Counted from the first letter of the stretch, positions 1 through 8,463 are shown. The stretch is DNA of 16,874 nt from DATAXP01 sp036272935 (GCA_036272935.1 DATAXP010000167.1:1-16874); one strand, 5' to 3'. A program made the numbers and translations. Notes: generated by a model from the letters alone, not told the origin.

Positions 1-3000
1 GACGGCGCGCTGCGCACCGTTGATCCTGCCGCGCTGTTGGTCCACGGCCGCATTTTGCGCCGCGTGATCAAGCAAGACTGCCAGATTCCCGGCGCGGGCT
101 TGCGGGTGCCGCATCGCAAGACCTACGTCATCGGTCGCGACCAACTGCTCGCGCTGGCCGATCGCGACGAGCTGGGCCTGCCGGCGCAGCGATCGTTGGC
201 CGACGAAGTGTTGCTCGTCGCACGTCCCGAGGCCGAAAAGCTCGCCGCCATGACGCGCGGCCGCGCGCTGGTCAAGTACTGGCGGCTGCTGTTTCACGTG
301 CGGCTCGACGCGGCGACAGCACTTGTTGCCGATCGGCTTCCGACCACCGAGCTGCGCAGCCGCATCGAGCAAATCGGACGAGTGGCGTTTGCCGAGATCG
401 CCGAGGTGCTGCGGCACGACGAGTGGTTGCTGCCGCCGGGAGATGATCGGACAGCCTATTTCGAGTTCCTGGCGGTGTTCTTCGAGTTGCGGTACTTCGC
501 CCCGCGGTTGTTGCACGACTACTTCCCTGGCATTGAGGACTTCGACGCCATCGAGGCGCTGCTGGATCGCGATGTGCCGGCGCGCAAGATCTTTGAGGAA
601 ACGCGCCTGCCGGGTGCTCCCGAACCGAGCGAAGCGGCGGCGATCGAAGACGACGACGTGCTGGAGCAGCGCAAGGTCGATCTGCAGACCACGCATCCGC
701 GCAAGCAGTCGGAACGCGCCTACTGCAAGCTGATGGACCGGGCTGATCGGGCGCGTGGGCGCGGCAACGACGTGCGCTCGGCGATGCTCCGCGCGCGCGC
801 CGCGCTGGTGATCGGGCCGAAACTTGCCGTGTCAACGCGTGCCGAGGGACGCGCCGATCTGGGGCGTTTGGCTAGCCGCTTGCAAGCGGCGCTGAAGCTC
901 GACGATGTGGAAAGCGAACGCTGGGCGGCGGCGCTGGCCGAGCTACTGCCCAGTTCGATCCGCCATCCCTGGACGCCCGAAGCGCGGTTGCTGTACGACG
1001 TGCAGAAGGTGTGCGTCGACCACGAACGCGGCGTTTACACGCTCGATCTGGTCGATTGGGTAGTCAGCGCCGGTCGCCGACCAATTCGGCGCTCGCTCCC
1101 GGCGCAGCGCGAGGTGCTGATGTCGAAGCACCTGGCGGCCGCCGCAAGCCGGTTGCGCGCCGCGAGCTTGTCTCCCGAGCGTCGCCGCCGCTTGGTGCAG
1201 TTGTTGGCGGTGGCCCAGCGGCACGCCGAGCAAAAGTTGCGCGCCACCCTGGGGCCACGCATCGCTGAAGCGCTCGACGGCGTCGACCTGCGTCCAGCCA
1301 ATGTGCCCGAGGCGGTCGCTCGACGCAAGCTGATCGAAGAACTGCTCGATGCGATTGTCGATCGCGGGTTCATCACGATTGGCAACCTGCGCGACGCCAT
1401 CGCCCGCAATAACTTGAAGATTCGCGACGTCGCCGAGCACGAGCTATTCCGCGGCGACCAGTTGCTCCAGGCCGACAACCGTTTGGCAGAATTGCTCGAG
1501 GGCGTCTATCGGCGAGCCGAAGTTTATCTGCGTCTGCCGCAGGCACTCAGCGCCTTGGCATTCGGCACCGCGGTCGGTCGGTTTCTCACGCGCAACGTGT
1601 TCGTTCCGTACGGCGGCACGTTCCTGGCGCTCGAATTCTTCCGGCATTTGAAGCATTTGGCCGAGCACATGATCGTCGGCCCAGCGCCGGAAGAAGCGGT
1701 CCATGCCGTTGGCTTTCGCTGGTTCGAAATGCTGCAGGTCATGTTGCTGGGAACGCTGGTGCTGGTGCTGATGCAGATGCCCGCGTTCCGGCGGCGCGTG
1801 ATCGAGGGACTGCGCGTGGCGTGGCGCGTCGGCCGGTTCGTGCTGGTCGAGCTACCCGAGCGCATGTTGCACTGGCCTCCGATGCAATGCCTGATTGCCA
1901 GTCCGGCGTTCCGGTGGTGTCAGCGGTTCGTGTTCAAGCCAGCGATGTTTGCGGCGCTGGCGATTCTGTGCCTGCGGATGGCGACGCGCAGGCCGGGCAC
2001 GTGGATGTCGTGGTGCGTGATCTTCGCGGCGATCAACCTGCTGCTCAACTCGCGCCTAGGGCGCAATGTCGACGAAGTGGTGACCGACTGGGTTGTCCGC
2101 GGCTGGCATCAATTGCGGATGCGCATTTTCGCAGCCGTGTTCCGCTTCATTGCCGATGCCTTCGCCCAGATGCTCGAAGGACTGGAGCGCGTGTTCTATA
2201 CCGTCGACGAATGGTTACGCTTTCGTCGCGGCGATCCACGCATTGCCGCGGTGCTCAAGGCGATTTTTGGCGTGGCGTGGTTCTTCGTCACCTATGTGGT
2301 GCGCTTCTGCGTGACGCTGCTGATCGAGCCGCAAGTCAACCCGATTAAGCATTTCCCGGTGGTGACGGTGTCGCACAAGTTCATTCTTCCTTTTCAGCCG
2401 GTGCTGGCAGGCGTTTTGGAAACGCAGCTCGGATTCAACAGGGTCGAGGGGAACACCGTTGCCGGCGCGATCGTGTTCGGCATTCCAGGCATCTTCGGGT
2501 TCCTGGTGTGGGAGCTGAAAGAGAACTGGCGGATCTTCGCCGCCAATCGTCCGCAGACATTGCGTCCCGCGACGGTGGGTCGCAAGGGAGAAACCATGGT
2601 GCGGCTGCTGCGCCCCGGGTTCCACTCGGGAACGGTTCCCAAGTTATTCGCACGGCTGCGGCGAGCCGACCGCAAGGCCTACGCCACCGGCAATTGGGCC
2701 CCGCCGCGTAAGCATCGCGAGAAGCTGCACCAGGTGCAGGTGGCCGTCACCCACTTCGTTGAGCGCGAGATGCTGGTGCTACTCGAGCTAAGCGAGCGTT
2801 GGCCCATGGCCCGGCTGCAAATCCAGCGCGTACACCTGGGATTGGCGAACGTTGAGTTCGAACTGGTCTGCAACACCGGCGATCACAGCGCTGCCTCGCA
2901 CGAGCCGCTCCGCCTGGAGTTCGAGGAGCGCCGCGGCTGGCTGGTGGCCGGCACGAATCGCCCAGCATGGATGGCCGAGCTACCGCTGGAGCGAGGCGAG

Positions 3001-3411
3001 GCGCTGGCCGCGGCCATCACGGGACTGTTCAAGTTCGCAGGGGTCGAGTTGGTGCGCGAGCAGATCGCGTCGCGCTTGCCGAGCGGCGACGGCCGAGAAT
3101 ACTCGTACCAAATTGTCGACGACGGCATCCGTGTCACTGTCATCGGCATGCCCGGCGAGGCGATTTACAACCTGCGCTCGCCCGATCTCGTGCTGGTGCC
3201 GCAAGGATCGCCTGTGCTTGTAGCGGCACTGCCGGCATTGCCCCGCGCCGATCTCGCTTTCTTCCGCGACGAGATTCCCTGGCAGCTCTGGGTGGCGCGC
3301 TGGAATGTGGCATGTCGCGAACCGTGCGACAACGACGTGCGTAATGTCGCCACAGCCGACACCGAGCGTTCGGTGACGGTGGCACGAAACGAAGAAGCGC
3401 CTTCGGCCTAG
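1..3411 (+). CDS. Large multi-pass membrane protein of unknown function, 5' partial
   Basis: I do not recognise this protein. The frame is open from base 1 to the TAG at 3409-3411, so the first in-frame start (TTG at 37) is probably internal and the gene begins upstream of the window. At least 1136 codons are present. The first half is soluble, rich in Arg, Leu and Ala, and looks helical. Hydrophobic stretches lie at about nt 1723-1780, 1939-1985, 2002-2050, 2250-2330 and 2458-2517, giving roughly four to six membrane segments in the middle third. The last 900 nt encode a soluble mixed alpha/beta tail. No catalytic motif stands out. GC-rich third positions run throughout, and antisense frames here are shadows. 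No clear intrinsic terminator follows; the next gene is on the same strand after a 231-nt leader. The coding call is strong; function is open. Confidence 0.88.
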   Translation, partial: DGALRTVDPAALLVHGRILRRVIKQDCQIPGAGLRVPHRKTYVIGRDQLLALADRDELGLPAQRSLADEVLLVARPEAEKLAAMTRGRALVKYWRLLFHVRLDAATALVADRLPTTELRSRIEQIGRVAFAEIAEVLRHDEWLLPPGDDRTAYFEFLAVFFELRYFAPRLLHDYFPGIEDFDAIEALLDRDVPARKIFEETRLPGAPEPSEAAAIEDDDVLEQRKVDLQTTHPRKQSERAYCKLMDRADRARGRGNDVRSAMLRARAALVIGPKLAVSTRAEGRADLGRLASRLQAALKLDDVESERWAAALAELLPSSIRHPWTPEARLLYDVQKVCVDHERGVYTLDLVDWVVSAGRRPIRRSLPAQREVLMSKHLAAAASRLRAASLSPERRRRLVQLLAVAQRHAEQKLRATLGPRIAEALDGVDLRPANVPEAVARRKLIEELLDAIVDRGFITIGNLRDAIARNNLKIRDVAEHELFRGDQLLQADNRLAELLEGVYRRAEVYLRLPQALSALAFGTAVGRFLTRNVFVPYGGTFLALEFFRHLKHLAEHMIVGPAPEEAVHAVGFRWFEMLQVMLLGTLVLVLMQMPAFRRRVIEGLRVAWRVGRFVLVELPERMLHWPPMQCLIASPAFRWCQRFVFKPAMFAALAILCLRMATRRPGTWMSWCVIFAAINLLLNSRLGRNVDEVVTDWVVRGWHQLRMRIFAAVFRFIADAFAQMLEGLERVFYTVDEWLRFRRGDPRIAAVLKAIFGVAWFFVTYVVRFCVTLLIEPQVNPIKHFPVVTVSHKFILPFQPVLAGVLETQLGFNRVEGNTVAGAIVFGIPGIFGFLVWELKENWRIFAANRPQTLRPATVGRKGETMVRLLRPGFHSGTVPKLFARLRRADRKAYATGNWAPPRKHREKLHQVQVAVTHFVEREMLVLLELSERWPMARLQIQRVHLGLANVEFELVCNTGDHSAASHEPLRLEFEERRGWLVAGTNRPAWMAELPLERGEALAAAITGLFKFAGVELVREQIASRLPSGDGREYSYQIVDDGIRVTVIGMPGEAIYNLRSPDLVLVPQGSPVLVAALPALPRADLAFFRDEIPWQLWVARWNVACREPCDNDVRNVATADTERSVTVARNEEAPSA

Positions 3412-3468
3412 CCGTCTGCTGGTGCAGGTTGCTGGCAACGCTTGCAAACGGTTTCTTGCGCTCCGGAA

Positions 3469-3606
3469 GAAAAACCACTCGACCTTGCAAAATAGAGCGA
3501 ACCGACCATGAACATTTTGCCGATAAAGCATGCGAAACCACGAGAGTGGTTTTCCTCGCAGGGAGGCGAGTGCGTCGAGCAGGCGGGCCGTAAGCGTTAC
3601 CCTGCT
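3469..3606 (+). promoter_or_regulatory. Structured 5' leader with competing stem-loops
   Basis: The 231 nt between the large membrane protein and the small gene at 3643 carry several stems. AAAACCACTC (3471-3480) is fully complementary to GAGTGGTTTT (3544-3553). The same right arm can instead close a local hairpin, AAACCAC (3535-3541) with GTGGTTT (3546-3552), around a GAGA (GNRA-type) tetraloop. Further stems are CTCGC/GCGAG (3555-3559/3566-3570) and AGCAGG/CCTGCT (3578-3583/3601-3606), the latter enclosing GTAA-GCG-TTAC. Mutually exclusive pairing resembles an attenuator or riboswitch-like leader. I could not match it to a known riboswitch class. An RNA gene is an alternative. Confidence 0.35.
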
Positions 3607-3642
3607 GTCGCAAAGCAAATAAACCGCAAGGAAGCGACCTGT

Positions 3643-3879
3643 ATGGCACGAAACCGTTTGCGTATTTATCACGGTCCCGAAAAGCTTGCGGCCCCAGCCC
3701 ACGAAGCCGCCCCGCGGACGATCAGCGTTCGCCTGGGTGAAGTGCTGCCGCTGCTGGCCGACGCGGTGAACAGCAACCGCACCTGGCTGCGGGACTTCAA
3801 GAACGACGAAGTGACGATCTCGACCGATCTGTACGAGGTCATCCTCGCCTACCAGCACTGCCGCCGACCGGTGGCGTAG
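3643..3879 (+). CDS. Small conserved-looking protein of unknown function, 78 aa
   Basis: Function not recognised. I place the start at ATG 3643 because CAAGGAAG (3627-3634) sits 8 nt upstream as a good Shine-Dalgarno site. The frame also extends up to ATG 3508, but that stretch runs through the structured leader and gives unlikely protein. The 78-residue product begins MARNRLRIYHGP. It then has a proline/alanine linker and a compact C-terminal half (VRLGEVLPLLADAV, NRTWLRDFKNDEVTIS, DLYEVILAYQ) that looks like a small folded helical domain. There is no signal peptide or membrane segment, so it is probably cytosolic. The composed C-terminal half resembles small proteins I associate with planctomycetes; that is memory, not a search. 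It stands alone between the structured leader and a hairpin terminator, suggesting a single-gene transcript. Confidence 0.8.
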   Translation: MARNRLRIYHGPEKLAAPAHEAAPRTISVRLGEVLPLLADAVNSNRTWLRDFKNDEVTISTDLYEVILAYQHCRRPVA

Positions 3880-3887
3880 CCGTTGAA

Positions 3888-3936
3888 CCGGCTTGCTTGC
3901 GAACCGCGTGTCATACGCGGCGAGCAAGCTCGCCGG
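3888..3936. terminator. GC-rich hairpin between convergent genes, REP-like
   Basis: CCGGC (3888-3892) pairs with GCCGG (3932-3936), GCTTGC with GCAAGC, and CCGCGT with ACGCGG around a short loop, making one long imperfect stem. The right arm also contains its own palindrome, GGCGAGC-AA-GCTCGCC, so two folds compete. It lies 9 nt after the stop of the small plus-strand gene and 26 nt beyond the 3' end of the minus-strand TPR gene, as a shared bidirectional terminator would. There is no T-run on either side, so factor-independent termination is uncertain. A dispersed REP-type repeat is the alternative. Confidence 0.5.
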
Positions 3937-3961
3937 CTAAACTCGCACCGCACTGTCGGGC

Positions 3962-5677
3962 TTACCGCTTCAGCGCACTCGATGACGGCGGGCTGGCGGT
4001 CGTGGCTTCGGCCGATTCGCCCGCAGACGAGCCCGCCGTTTGATCCTCGCGCTGCATCTCGCGCACCGGCTTGCCAGCCTCGTAGCTGGCCAGCTCTTTT
4101 TCGAGCGCCTTGCGCTCTTGCTCGTCCGCGATCTCCAACGCCTTGCGGACCCATTTCTTGGCGGTGTCGAGATCGCCCGCCTCGGCGTACGCCGCGCCCA
4201 ACGTGCTGAGGATGTTCGCCTGTTTGAAGTCGGTCGCTTCGGCAGCGAGCTTTGCCAGGCTGACGGCTCGCTCGCCGTCGCGCACATCGGCCGCGGGGCT
4301 GGTGGCCAGCACCCAGGCCAGGTTGTTCAGCAGCCCGCTTTGCCGCGGCGATTGCTTCACTGCCGCGTTGTAGTCGGCAATGGCTGCCTTGTGCCGGCCG
4401 ATGCTCAACAGGGCGTCGCCGCGCGCGTAGCGCAACATCCAGTTGTCGGGGTCGATCGCCACGGCGGCGTCGAAGATCGACAGCGCCTTGGTGTAGTTCT
4501 TCTGTGTACGGTACAGCAGCGCGAGCTGCATCTGCGTTTCCAGGTCGCGAGGCTCCTCGCGCACGATCCGTTCCAGATCGGCGATTGCCTCGGTTGTCTT
4601 GCCGGCCGAGGCTTCGACCAGCGCACGCAGCTTCACGGCCGGCGCCAGGTTCGGCTGCAACTCGAGCACCTGTTCGATATCGGCCAGCGCTTGCTCCGAT
4701 CGTTCGCTACGAGCATAAGCCTGGGCCCGCAACAGCAGGGCTCCCGGCATCTGCGGATCGAGCTTCAAGGCCTGGGTGGCCTGCTCGATTGCCTGGTCGT
4801 ACTGCTCGGTCAGCAGGCTGAGCTGCGCCCGCTGCACAAACATGGCGGCCGACTTGGGGGCCAGCTCAGCGGCCCGCGCGTAGCTTTCCCGTGCCTCGTC
4901 CAAGCGCTTCAGGATGGTGAGCGTCATGCCGCGCACTTCGTAGCTCGGGGCATGATCGGGGTCGAGCTTGATCGCCGCATCGAAATCGGCCAACGCATCC
5001 TCGGGGCGATCGAGCGACAGCTCGAGTGCTCCGCGCGCTCGTAACGGCACCGGGTCTTGCGGACGCAGTTTGTGCGCCGCCGCGTAGTCGGACAGTTTCT
5101 TCTCGGGCGATTCACCCGTGCCGGCTCGCATCATCAATGCCTCGAACTTCGTGTCAGCATCATCGCCGGCCAGGTCGATCGCTTTATCCAACGCGGCCAT
5201 GGCTCGCTTGCGGCTGCCGCCTGGCAACGATTCCAGCCGCACCGCTAACAGATACATTGCTGCCTGCTCGTCGAGCTCCATCGCCCGCGACAGGTCGTTG
5301 AGCGCGGCGTCGCGCATCTCGCGCCAGCGCGAATCGGGCTGCGCGGGACCGAAGATCGCCGCGCTCACCGCTTGCGCGCGCTGGAACAGGGCCGAGGCCA
5401 TCAGCTTCTCGGCGAACTCGCGGTTCTCTTTGTTCAAACCGCCGTCGATCGCCCGCTCGCACAGCTTGATCACGCGCGACAGATCGTCGAGGTTTTCGGC
5501 GGCCAGCTTCGCCGACACCGCCTCGTCGAGATGGGATTGCCCACGGTTTTCGAACAGTTTGTCGTCGGCAGCGGCGGTGGCCGCGCCGGCGTCGATCGGT
5601 TCGTCCCCTTCGTCACCCCTGGCGACGCCAACGGCGCAGCAAACCAACGCTGCCAAAAACATCGAGCGAGTCAACAT
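3962..5677 (-). CDS. Exported tetratricopeptide repeat (TPR) protein
   Basis: A TPR scaffold of 571 residues, probably periplasmic or envelope-associated, mediating protein-protein contacts. The start ATG at 5677 has AGAAGGG (5693-5687) 9 nt upstream; the ATG at 5686 touches that site and is less likely. The N-terminus (MLTRSMFLAALVCCAVGVARG) is a typical signal peptide. From about residue 120 onward there are roughly nine to ten TPR units with the expected pattern (for example ALADFDAAIKLDPDHAP, AIEQATQALKLDPQMP, ALSIFDAAVAIDPDN). The C-terminal unit (NNLAWVLATSP, then AYAEAGDLDTAKKWVRKALE) matches an ending I associate with planctomycetal TPR proteins, and it is followed by a Ser/Ala-rich tail. 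It lies 158 nt downstream of the ABC permease on the same strand, so it may be co-transcribed or have its own promoter. The same frame reads on upstream to 6745, but that is permease shadow. Confidence 0.93.
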   Translation of the reverse strand: MLTRSMFLAALVCCAVGVARGDEGDEPIDAGAATAAADDKLFENRGQSHLDEAVSAKLAAENLDDLSRVIKLCERAIDGGLNKENREFAEKLMASALFQRAQAVSAAIFGPAQPDSRWREMRDAALNDLSRAMELDEQAAMYLLAVRLESLPGGSRKRAMAALDKAIDLAGDDADTKFEALMMRAGTGESPEKKLSDYAAAHKLRPQDPVPLRARGALELSLDRPEDALADFDAAIKLDPDHAPSYEVRGMTLTILKRLDEARESYARAAELAPKSAAMFVQRAQLSLLTEQYDQAIEQATQALKLDPQMPGALLLRAQAYARSERSEQALADIEQVLELQPNLAPAVKLRALVEASAGKTTEAIADLERIVREEPRDLETQMQLALLYRTQKNYTKALSIFDAAVAIDPDNWMLRYARGDALLSIGRHKAAIADYNAAVKQSPRQSGLLNNLAWVLATSPAADVRDGERAVSLAKLAAEATDFKQANILSTLGAAYAEAGDLDTAKKWVRKALEIADEQERKALEKELASYEAGKPVREMQREDQTAGSSAGESAEATTASPPSSSALKR

Positions 5678-5835
5678 GGCGAGCATCCCTTCTCTGACGC
5701 CAAAAATCATAACTGCCGACACCAAAGCGGCGGCATTATGGCCGGAAGCCTGTATTCTGCCTATGCGAGTATTGGCCACCGCTGATCCAATGCCTTCGGT
5801 TAAGTTCGCTAGCATCTGTCGGGCATCAGAGCCGT

Positions 5836-6657
5836 TCACAGCGGGGCGGGCAAGTCGCGTCGGCAGAAAATCGCCACCGCTGCGGCGTAGGCGACCGCCG
5901 CCAGACCCAGCAGCCATGCACTGTGGTGCAAGGCGGTCGACCAGCCGTGGTTCGAATCGACGATCAGCGCGTGCGGCTCGAACCATGTCAGGAACGAGAA
6001 CCAGCGCAGCCACCGCAGCCGCGGCGCCATCTGCGACGTTACCTTCAATATCAGCTCGAGGACGTAGAACGCCCCGACCACGCCGATCGTTCGCCAGCGC
6101 TGCGAGTCGCACGCCGAGGCCAACGTGGCGATCGCCGCGACGAACACCGTGTAGGCAAACAAGTTGAGCGCCCCTGGCAGCAGCCGAGCCGGCTCGATCG
6201 GGGTTTCGAGCTCGGTTGTCGCGATCCCTACGGCGTCGCCCAACCAGCACCCGGCTGCCAGTCCCGCCGCGCCCACCATGGTCACCGCCGCCGATACCAA
6301 TACAATCGCACTTCGTCGCACCGGCTGGGCCAGCAGCATCTCCATCGTGCCACGGCCGATCTCGCCGCTGACCGCGTCCGATCCCCGCGCGACCGCCCAA
6401 GTCAGCGTGCAAAGCGTCACCACCGGATGGACATACACCATCGCCACGTGCCCCAGCGTGGTCGCCATCGCCGAGAGCGGCATGCCGGCAAGGTCCTCGA
6501 ACGACTTGGGCAGCGACTGCAAGAACAACCCCAGGGCTCCCAGCTTGATCAGGCTGGTCAGCGCCACGAACAGCCAATTGAACCCGAACAACGCCGCCGC
6601 TAGGCACAACCACAATAGCCGCGCGTCGCGAAATGCCTTCTGCCACAGCGCAAGCAT
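5836..6657 (-). CDS. ABC-2 type transporter permease
   Basis: Membrane subunit of an ABC transporter, 273 residues, the usual size for an ABC-2 permease. About six hydrophobic segments are visible: LLWLCLAAALFGFNWLFVAL near the N-terminus, one near residues 75-90, IVLVSAAVTMVGAAGLAAG, LFAYTVFVAAIATLAS, TIGVVGAFYVLELIL and a C-terminal WLLGLAAVAYAAAVAIF. The stretch DAVSGEIGRGTMEMLLAQPVRRSAIV is the characteristic ABC-2 cytoplasmic loop (xGExxxGTxxxLLxxPVxR). ATG 6657 lies 2 nt after the stop of the ATPase gene, so translation is probably coupled; no strong separate ribosome site is seen. The substrate cannot be told from sequence; family members export drugs, lipids or peptides or act in gliding or copper systems. 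Confidence 0.92.
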   Translation of the reverse strand: MLALWQKAFRDARLLWLCLAAALFGFNWLFVALTSLIKLGALGLFLQSLPKSFEDLAGMPLSAMATTLGHVAMVYVHPVVTLCTLTWAVARGSDAVSGEIGRGTMEMLLAQPVRRSAIVLVSAAVTMVGAAGLAAGCWLGDAVGIATTELETPIEPARLLPGALNLFAYTVFVAAIATLASACDSQRWRTIGVVGAFYVLELILKVTSQMAPRLRWLRWFSFLTWFEPHALIVDSNHGWSTALHHSAWLLGLAAVAYAAAVAIFCRRDLPAPL

Positions 6658-6659
6658 AC

Positions 6660-7592
6660 TTATCGGCCCTCCACGATCGCTTGCGGCTTAGCTGCCGCCT
6701 CGTCGTCGTGCGCCTGCATTCCATTCGGACGATGGAAGCGCTCATAGACCGCCGCCAGCCCCAGCGGCTCGATCGTGACTTCCGCCAGTGGCAGCTTCGC
6801 CAGCCACCCGAAGAGTTCCGCCAAGTCGCCGGGCGTCTCGATCGACAACGCGTCGTTGCTTGTGTCGATGCGCAGCTCGCGCTCGAGCGCCTCTGGTGGC
6901 GGAGTCAACGGACCTGTCAGGCGTGCGTGGATGCGATGTTGTCGCCGCAACTCGCGCATCGGCTGCGTGTGTACTAACTTTCCCTGCCGCAAGATGGCCA
7001 CGCGATCGCAGGTCTTTTCCACCTCGTCGAGCACATGCGACGAGAAGATCACCGTTCGCCCCGCGGAGCGTGCCTCGTGTACCAACCGGATCACCTCGGC
7101 GCGGGCGGTCGGATCGAGGTTCGAGGTCGGCTCGTCGAGAATCAGCACCGGCGCGTCGATCGACATGACCGCCGCCAACACCAGCTTCTGCCGCATGCCG
7201 GTCGACATCGCCGCGACGCCACGCCGCAGATCGAGTTGCAGCCGCTCGGCCAACTGTTCCGCACGCCGCACCTGGTTGCCGCCGCGTAGCCGGCCGAGAA
7301 AGCTCAGCACGTCACGGCCGCGCATGCCGCGCCACAGCCGTGCGTCGCCCGGCAGGTACGCCACCTGGCGGTGCACGTCGACGCTACGCCGGTAGCAATC
7401 GAGCCCGGCAACCGTGGCGGTGCCGCTCGTCGGCCGCAGAAAGCCCAGGAGCAACCGCAGCAGCGTCGTCTTTCCCGATCCGTTGGGGCCCAGCAGCCCG
7501 AACACTTCGCCCGGCGACACCGCCACGCTGCAATCGATCAGCGCGGCGACCGCGCCGTAGTGCTTCGTCAGCCGTTGGGTCGTCACCAACAC
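6660..7592 (-). CDS. ABC transporter ATP-binding protein
   Basis: Cytoplasmic ATPase that powers the permease encoded 2 nt downstream. I choose the GTG at 7592 (310 aa), with AGGA (7602-7599) 6 nt upstream. TTG 7589 and GTG 7586 are close alternatives, and the frame also opens back to 7658 without a convincing site. Numbered from GTG 7592: Walker A GPNGSGKTT at about 35-43, signature STGMR at about 130-134 in place of LSGGQ, Walker B VLILDEP at about 149-155, D-loop NLDP, and H-loop SSHVLDEVE with His at about 186. The Q-loop region reads YLPGD rather than the common YLPQ/E. A 90-residue C-terminal extension follows the NBD, as in CcmA/NatA-like ABC-2 ATPases. The STGM-type signature occurs in that group, so the enzyme is probably active. 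Confidence 0.95.
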   Translation of the reverse strand: MLVTTQRLTKHYGAVAALIDCSVAVSPGEVFGLLGPNGSGKTTLLRLLLGFLRPTSGTATVAGLDCYRRSVDVHRQVAYLPGDARLWRGMRGRDVLSFLGRLRGGNQVRRAEQLAERLQLDLRRGVAAMSTGMRQKLVLAAVMSIDAPVLILDEPTSNLDPTARAEVIRLVHEARSAGRTVIFSSHVLDEVEKTCDRVAILRQGKLVHTQPMRELRRQHRIHARLTGPLTPPPEALERELRIDTSNDALSIETPGDLAELFGWLAKLPLAEVTIEPLGLAAVYERFHRPNGMQAHDDEAAAKPQAIVEGR

Positions 7593-7685
7593 GCGTCGTT
7601 CCTGGCCGCCCACATTTCTGGTCAGGCGGCCAGTATACCCGCATCGAGATGCCAACAACCGGCGTGCAGTTTACCGACTTTGCGC

Positions 7686-7825
7686 TTAAGGCTGGCGAAT
7701 CATGATTTCGCCGACCAGGGCCAGCATGGCCACGAAAACGATACCGACCGTCGTCTGAATGACTTCCAAGGGGACGGGCATGGCGGGGATGGCTCGAGTG
7801 GACGGGACGAGATGATCACGTCCAT
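7686..7825 (-). CDS. Possible small single-pass membrane protein with a broken frame
   Basis: ATG 7825 has an excellent ribosome site (GGAAGGA, 7840-7834, 8-nt spacing) and begins MDVIISSRPLEPSPP. In that frame the rest is Trp/Ser/Arg-rich and ends at 7700, which looks non-coding. A second frame, entered around 7781-7795, gives MPVPLEVIQTTVGIVFVAM followed by LALVGEIMIRQP and a TAA at 7688-7686. That is a convincing hydrophobic helix with GC-rich third positions. Joined, they would make a membrane protein of roughly 45 residues. Possible explanations are a single-base sequencing error, a programmed frameshift, or reinitiation at ATG 7781, which lacks a ribosome site. It precedes the ABC operon on the same strand. 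Without it, 7593-8016 is a 424-nt gap with nothing else I can support. Confidence 0.35.
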
Positions 7826-8016
7826 GATCGTTGTCCTTCCGTGCCAAGGGATCGTTTCGGCCGGCGGATTTACGAATCTGTAATCGCCATTCATGGCGCC
7901 GCACGACGCGCGAAACCGGTCGACTTTCCGTTCTCATTTCGGCAGGCACGATCGCTCGAACCGGTCACGGTGCGCAACTCGCATGCTCTCGACAAAACAA
8001 TACAAATGTAGACATT

Positions 8017-8322
8017 TTATTTTCTTTTTTTACGCCGCGGGCGACGTTTCCGCGATCCCTGCTCAGGCTCGGCGCTAAGTAGTGCTCGGGCACGCTGGGC
8101 GCCGCGGCGCTTGAGCAATGCCGAGTCGAGCCGTGCCTGGCTGTCGCGCATCCAAGCTTCCAACTGCTCCAGCCAGCCCTCGAGTTTTTGCCCGTGCAGC
8201 TCAACGGCCTCAAGCTGATTCTGTCGGCATTTTTCGGCATTTCTCCGCATTTCAGCGGCTAGATCGAACATCCGCCAAGCCAACGTCTCGATCCGTTCGG
8301 GCGCAAATGCAATCAGCGTCAT
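8017..8322 (-). CDS. Small basic coiled-coil protein, 101 aa, unknown function
   Basis: Not a family I can name. ATG 8322 is preceded by AGGAG with 8-nt spacing, a very clear ribosome site. The frame continues upstream to 8952, but that part is antisense to the RecB-like gene. Residues 1-25 (MTLIAFAPERIETLAWRMFDL) are amphipathic. Residues about 25-75 are strongly helical with heptad-like spacing (KLEGWLEQLEAWMRDSQARL), suggesting a coiled coil. The last 12 residues are almost all Arg/Lys (RKRRPRRKKRK), a likely nucleic-acid or acidic-partner contact. There is one cysteine and no signal peptide. It is divergent from the RecB-like gene across a 215-nt region that holds promoter-like elements, so I infer it belongs to the same cassette. 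The 3' end is followed by an AT-rich stretch (7991-8030). Confidence 0.78.
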   Translation of the reverse strand: MTLIAFAPERIETLAWRMFDLAAEMRRNAEKCRQNQLEAVELHGQKLEGWLEQLEAWMRDSQARLDSALLKRRGAQRARALLSAEPEQGSRKRRPRRKKRK

Positions 8323-8463
8323 CACAGGTTCTCCTGAGCGCGGCAACCGCGCGAACGCCGACTGCCGCGCCGCCATCGTAATGCCAACTCTGCCGGCTGT
8401 CGAGAGTTGACGCAGCGAACAATGAGCGGCGTCACTGGTCTGAACAACGTAATAAAAAATGTT

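Noticed and set aside
3531..3625. Cyclic di-GMP (GEMM) riboswitch, prompted by GAAACC and a GNRA-capped stem
   Set aside because: The conserved core after the first stem (GGACGCAAAGCC-like) and the receptor are not found.
3508..3642. Longer version of the 78-residue protein starting at ATG 3508
   Set aside because: The added 45 codons run through the stem-loop leader, and a good ribosome site precedes ATG 3643.
5687..6745. Upstream extension of the TPR frame to 6745 on the minus strand, making a 927-residue protein
   Set aside because: That part is antisense-like Gly/Arg/Ala-rich shadow of the permease and ATPase genes; the signal peptide and ribosome site fix the true start at 5677.
7659..8016. 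Plus-strand frames of 80-170 codons in the gap ahead of the ABC genes
   Set aside because: They are Arg/Gln/His-rich, overlap the ATPase antisense and lack ribosome sites.
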